Source: Daejeonella sp. JGW-45
Lineage (GTDB): Bacteria > Bacteroidota > Bacteroidia > Sphingobacteriales > Sphingobacteriaceae
DNA length: 64,000 bases
Direction of reading: 5' to 3'
NCBI RefSeq assembly: GCF_029360805.1
Contig: NZ_JARKNC010000010.1
Location: forward strand, 361,287-425,286
The notes below the pieces were generated by a model that was not told the DNA's origin, ran no database searches, and saw only the letters and a program-made list of their open reading frames with translations. Positions within the stretch are counted from its first letter, which is position 1. Each line of letters starts with the position of its first letter. The translations under genes and the position numbers were made by a program. Below are positions 61,004 to 64,000 of this stretch, one piece after another.

Positions 61004-61990
61004 TCAATAAGCCCACTTCAAATAAACAGAGCCCCAGGTAAATCCGCCTCCAAAAGCTGCGAGGATAAGATTATCGCCCTTTTTTAGCTTACTTTCCCAT
61101 TCCCATAAACACAGGGGGATAGTACCGTTGGTCGTATTACCGTATTTTTCGATGTTAATCATCACCTTTTCAGGATCGATACCGCAACGGCTGCTGGTAG
61201 CGTCGATTATTCTCTTGTTGGCCTGGTGCGGAACTAACCAGGCAACGTCTTCCGCTAAAAGATTGTTTCGCTCCATCACATCAGCAGCCACGTCGGCCAT
61301 ATTGGTTACCGCGAATTTAAACACTGCCTGTCCTTCCTGGAACAGGAAATGCTCATCATTATCCACAGTCTCATGGCTGGCCGGCCTTAAAGATCCACCA
61401 GCTTTCTGGTGAAGGTAGGGGCCTCCGGATCCATCGCTTTTCAGGATAGAATCGATAACTCCGCAGCCTTCTGTATTTGGTTCAAGCAAGACAGCACCGC
61501 AACCATCCCCAAAAATAATGCAGCTTTTACGGTCTTTATAATTTATAATAGACGACATTTTATCTCCGCCTACAACTAATACTTTCTTGTGTTTGCCCGC
61601 TTCGATGAACTGAGCGCCGGTAGCTAAACCGAAAAGGAACCCCGAGCAAGCGGCGTTCAGGTCATATCCCCAGGCATTGTCAGCGCCTATCTTATGCGCA
61701 AGGACATTGGCCGTTGCCGGGAAAACCATGTCAGGCGTAGTTGTACAGAAAATAATCAGGTCAATTTCTGCTGCAGAGATGCCTCGTTTCTTTAATAATC
61801 CGTTCACTGCTATAACGGCCATGTCAGAGGTGCCCAGATTTCCCTTCAGGATGCGGCGTTCCCGGATACCAGTCCGGGTGGTTATCCACTCATCATTGGT
61901 CTCTACCATGCCCTCCAGTTCCTTATTAGTTAGAATATAATCTGGTACGTAGCCATCAACGGCTGTTATTGCAGCATGGACTTTTGACAT
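61004..61990 (-). CDS. fabH: Beta-ketoacyl-ACP synthase III
   Basis: Condenses acetyl-CoA (or branched acyl-CoA) with malonyl-ACP to start fatty-acid synthesis. 328 residues, normal. The active-site Cys115 is in LNAACSGFLFG; the catalytic histidine is in VPHQANKRIID and the asparagine in YGNTTNGTIPL. TTRTGIRERRI and FGDGCGAVLLEP are family motifs. Branched-chain primers, common in this phylum, would fit the phylum but are not proven by the sequence. Between plsX and accB. Confidence 0.97.
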   Translation of the reverse strand: MSKVHAAITAVDGYVPDYILTNKELEGMVETNDEWITTRTGIRERRILKGNLGTSDMAVIAVNGLLKKRGISAAEIDLIIFCTTTPDMVFPATANVLAHKIGADNAWGYDLNAACSGFLFGLATGAQFIEAGKHKKVLVVGGDKMSSIINYKDRKSCIIFGDGCGAVLLEPNTEGCGVIDSILKSDGSGGPYLHQKAGGSLRPASHETVDNDEHFLFQEGQAVFKFAVTNMADVAADVMERNNLLAEDVAWLVPHQANKRIIDATSSRCGIDPEKVMINIEKYGNTTNGTIPLCLWEWESKLKKGDNLILAAFGGGFTWGSVYLKWAY

Positions 61991-62005
61991 AATATTTTAG
62001 AATGT

Positions 62006-62941
62006 TTATTTAAAAGCTTCTTTGATTTTATCAACAAATTGAGCTTCTATCATCGTTCGACAAAGGAGGACCATATTTTTGATTGCTTCGGGACTGGAAA
62101 TTCCGTGTCCAATTAATACAGGGGCATTAACACCCAGGATTGGGCTCCCGCCGTACTGTTCGTAGTTGAACCTGTCGAAGAACTCATCCTTGAATCCTTT
62201 TTTCAGTGTCAGGATATAAAAAGTTTCGGCCAGTTTAAGCATTACATTCCCGGTAAATCCGTCGCAAACAATAACATCTGCCTTATCATTGAACAGATCG
62301 CGGCCTTCAATGTTTCCTACAAAATTGACGTTGGTTTTTTGTAGCAGGGGGAAAGTTGCCTGAGTAAGTACGTTGCCTTTTTCTTCTTCCTCACCGATGT
62401 TCATCAAAGCAACTTTAGGGTCTTTTACGTGGTAAACGTGTTCAGCATAAATGCTTCCCATGATACCAAACTGAGCCAGGACATCTGGTTTGCAATCAGC
62501 ATTGGCGCCCACATCCAGCATGATGCCGAAGCCGGATTTTAATTTAGGAACGTTTGTAGCAATAGCCGGACGTATTACTCCCGGTACCGGTTTTACGCTG
62601 AACATTGCTCCAACGAGCATTGCTCCTGTATTGCCGGCAGACGAAAAGGCGTCTATCTGCCCCTCCTTAAGATATTGGAAGCCCAGGCTTATGCTTGAAT
62701 TCGGCTTTTGCAGAACAGCTTTTGCCGCATGCTCGCCCATGCCGATAACCTCGGTGGTATGAATATAGTCGAAAATTTCAGGGTCAACCCCTTCTTGGGA
62801 GATCAGGGGTAAGGCTTGGTCTTTATCGCCAAAAAGAACTATCTTTTGATCTGGCAATAAGGCTTTTTGGGCTTCTATAGCTCCCAAAACTGTTGCTTTG
62901 GGAGCGAAGTCTCCGCCCATAATATCTAAGCCAATCTTCAT
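62006..62941 (-). CDS. plsX: Phosphate acyltransferase PlsX
   Basis: Makes acyl-phosphate from acyl-ACP for glycerolipid synthesis with PlsY. 311 residues. KIGLDIMGGDFAPKATVLGAIEAQK, SAGNTGAMLVGAM and IEGRDLFNDKADVIVCDGFTGNVMLKLAETF are the family motifs. It follows rpmF after 12 bases, the classic rpmF-plsX-fabH order. Confidence 0.96.
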   Translation of the reverse strand: MKIGLDIMGGDFAPKATVLGAIEAQKALLPDQKIVLFGDKDQALPLISQEGVDPEIFDYIHTTEVIGMGEHAAKAVLQKPNSSISLGFQYLKEGQIDAFSSAGNTGAMLVGAMFSVKPVPGVIRPAIATNVPKLKSGFGIMLDVGANADCKPDVLAQFGIMGSIYAEHVYHVKDPKVALMNIGEEEEKGNVLTQATFPLLQKTNVNFVGNIEGRDLFNDKADVIVCDGFTGNVMLKLAETFYILTLKKGFKDEFFDRFNYEQYGGSPILGVNAPVLIGHGISSPEAIKNMVLLCRTMIEAQFVDKIKEAFK

Positions 62942-62953
62942 TTCTGAAAGCTA

Positions 62954-63145
62954 TTAGGCTACAGAAGTGTTCTCGATAACCATTTTACCGTTGTAATACA
63001 AGTTGCCATCAACTGTATATGCACGGTGAGGTAAATGTACTGCACCTGTAGTCTGACAAGTGGTTAAACCTGGAGCCACAGCTTTATAATGCGTTCTTCT
63101 TTTATCTCTTCTTGATTTCGAGATTTTCCGTTTTGGATGTGCCAT
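62954..63145 (-). CDS. rpmF: 50S ribosomal protein L32
   Basis: 63 residues: [20 protein letters not shown] and [18 protein letters not shown] are characteristic. Only one cysteine is present (Cys30), so it lacks the four-Cys zinc ribbon found in some L32 proteins. Co-transcribed with the DUF177 gene upstream and plsX downstream. Confidence 0.96.
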   Translation of the reverse strand: MAHPKRKISKSRRDKRRTHYKAVAPGLTTCQTTGAVHLPHRAYTVDGNLYYNGKMVIENTSVA

Positions 63146-63163
63146 TTTTTCCTATGTATTTAT

Positions 63164-63697
63164 TTACTTTTTAATATTTTTCAATGCCTCCCACCGGGGG
63201 TCACCGCTTTCATTTTCTTCTTTTGTTCCGCCGGACAGCTGCCTTAATTTCTCGATCATTTCCTGATCACACCATTTTGTATTGCCTTCATCAGCACAAC
63301 GGTTGATATAGGGTACCGCCAGGTTAATATACTCATAGATCAATGGTGCTACATTGATCTCGCTTTCGTTTTTTGTCAAAACGATGATCTCTTCAGTATC
63401 CTCTTCAAGATTGGCATTGCCTGTAAACTTGGCTATCTGCCGCTCCTCAATTTCTACCTGATAGGGATAATCGGCTAAACAAACATCGCATCCTAACATC
63501 ATTTCGCCGGAGATATAAAAATTCAGGATCATCATTGTTTCCTGTTTTTCTAAATCCAGCTTTACTTTCAGCTTCCCGCTTTTCACCAGCGAATACTCAA
63601 ATTTGCTGAAAAACTCGTCAGTTACTTCAAATTCAAAATCATGAACTCCAAGTTTTAATCCGGTGTACGGAATGCTGTATTGCTGTAACGATTTCAA
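63164..63697 (-). CDS. DUF177 domain protein (YceD-like)
   Basis: 177 residues. The C-D-V-C-L-A-D-Y-P pattern (CDVCLADYPYQVEI), VPLIYEYINLAVP-like segment (APLIYEYINLAVPYI) and CDQEMIEKLRQLSGG match the DUF177/YceD family, almost always encoded just upstream of rpmF. In some bacteria and plastids a homologue is linked to 23S rRNA accumulation. Head of the lipid operon after pdxA; a -7 element lies at 63717-63724. Confidence 0.88.
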   Translation of the reverse strand: MKSLQQYSIPYTGLKLGVHDFEFEVTDEFFSKFEYSLVKSGKLKVKLDLEKQETMMILNFYISGEMMLGCDVCLADYPYQVEIEERQIAKFTGNANLEEDTEEIIVLTKNESEINVAPLIYEYINLAVPYINRCADEGNTKWCDQEMIEKLRQLSGGTKEENESGDPRWEALKNIKK

Positions 63698-63716
63698 TGC
63701 ACGCCAATTGAGCCTG

Positions 63717-63724
63717 CAAATTTA
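63717..63724 (-). promoter_or_regulatory. Putative -7 element for the DUF177-rpmF-plsX-fabH unit
   Basis: The minus strand reads TAAATTTG (TAnnTTTG), 20 bases before the DUF177 ATG. No clean -33 box. Confidence 0.45.
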
Positions 63725-63783
63725 CGAAAATTTATTTAGTTGGGAACAGTTTTTTCAAAATCGGGAAATGAGCCTTGAGCCCT

Positions 63784-64000
63784 TTAATCCCGGTCTTTTG
63801 AAAATTTGCTAAGTTTTAAAGGATTTGCGGTAAGTTCCTTGCTTTCCCTGCGGCGTTCCACGATATTTATTGCAGTAAAGAGTGCTTCACGGAAGGAGTT
63901 CTCCGACGCCAGGTTCTTCCCCGCTATATCATAACCAGTACCATGATCTGGCGAGGTGCGAACAACAGGTAAGCCGGCGGTAAAGTTTACCCCATTATGA
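63784..64000 (-). CDS. pdxA: 4-hydroxythreonine-4-phosphate dehydrogenase, C-terminal part (cut by window edge)
   Basis: Only the last 72 residues are in the window; the start lies beyond the right edge. [20 protein letters not shown] followed by TGYDIAGKN is the conserved C-terminal active-site segment of PdxA, with a metal-ligand histidine in SPDHGT. PdxA oxidises 4-phosphohydroxy-threonine in pyridoxal phosphate synthesis. It lies 87 bases upstream of the DUF177 gene on the same strand. Confidence 0.9.
   Translation of the reverse strand, partial: HNGVNFTAGLPVVRTSPDHGTGYDIAGKNLASENSFREALFTAINIVERRRESKELTANPLKLSKFSKDRD

Overview
The window is a chromosomal segment of a Bacteroidota bacterium, most likely of the family Sphingobacteriaceae (Pedobacter/Mucilaginibacter-like). 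The evidence is the gliding/type IX secretion protein SprA encoded just after ruvA, family-typical neighbours (TPR protein, DUF4292 lipoprotein, EnvC-like protein, TatA), a fused E1 alpha/beta dehydrogenase, LutB, many promoters of the Bacteroidota TTTG / TAnnTTTG type, and few recognisable Shine-Dalgarno sites. No rRNA, tRNA, CRISPR array, phage or intact insertion sequence was seen. Both window edges cut a gene: a Wza-like exporter on the left and pdxA on the right.

Layout. 1-15.1 kb is an exopolysaccharide/capsule locus, mostly on the minus strand. It holds a Wza-like SLBB protein (partial), a Wzi-like outer-membrane protein, a WcaJ-like initiating phosphotransferase, four glycosyltransferases or GT-like proteins, an AsnB-type amidotransferase, a hexapeptide acyltransferase, a Wzy-like polymerase and two methyltransferases. 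15.2-25.1 kb is housekeeping: dxs, scpA, glyA, a hybrid histidine kinase, comF and rlmN, with an island of GCAAAG-rich repeats around a GxxExxY-family gene at 23.2-24.0 kb. 25.2-40.3 kb (plus strand) holds an amidohydrolase, a nitronate monooxygenase family protein, acylphosphatase, a flippase, dut, a TPR protein, a DUF4292 lipoprotein, an EnvC-like protein, two tatA paralogues, gatA, a lytic transglycosylase, maeB and ruvA. 40.3-47.4 kb is sprA. 47.5-51.6 kb is gcvH, a VanZ-like gene, a 42-residue lipoprotein, feoA, feoB and a SprT-like gene. 51.5-64 kb (minus strand) holds a lipoprotein, the E1 fusion, lutB, an M28 peptidase, rpiB, tatC, and then the lipid cluster pdxA-DUF177-rpmF-plsX-fabH-accB-accC.

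How the genes work together. The left locus makes, decorates, polymerises and exports a surface polysaccharide; its copolymerase/kinase is not in view, and the only flippase is 13 kb away in another transcription unit. The right-hand cluster starts fatty-acid and phospholipid synthesis (AccBC, FabH, PlsX). Tat components occur in two places, two tatA genes at 34 kb and tatC at 58 kb. SprA forms the outer-membrane translocon of type IX secretion.

The most unusual feature is non-coding. At least nine gene junctions carry degenerate arrays that keep a strict 7-bp period but use different unit sequences, often running right up to a stop codon. In addition there are two copies of a compact inverted-repeat (REPIN/MITE-like) element at 5.4 and 17.3 kb, and a dispersed GCAAAG-type palindromic element, one copy of which encloses the GxxExxY gene. 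I did not find a convincing undescribed multi-gene system; these repeat families are the best candidates for further work.
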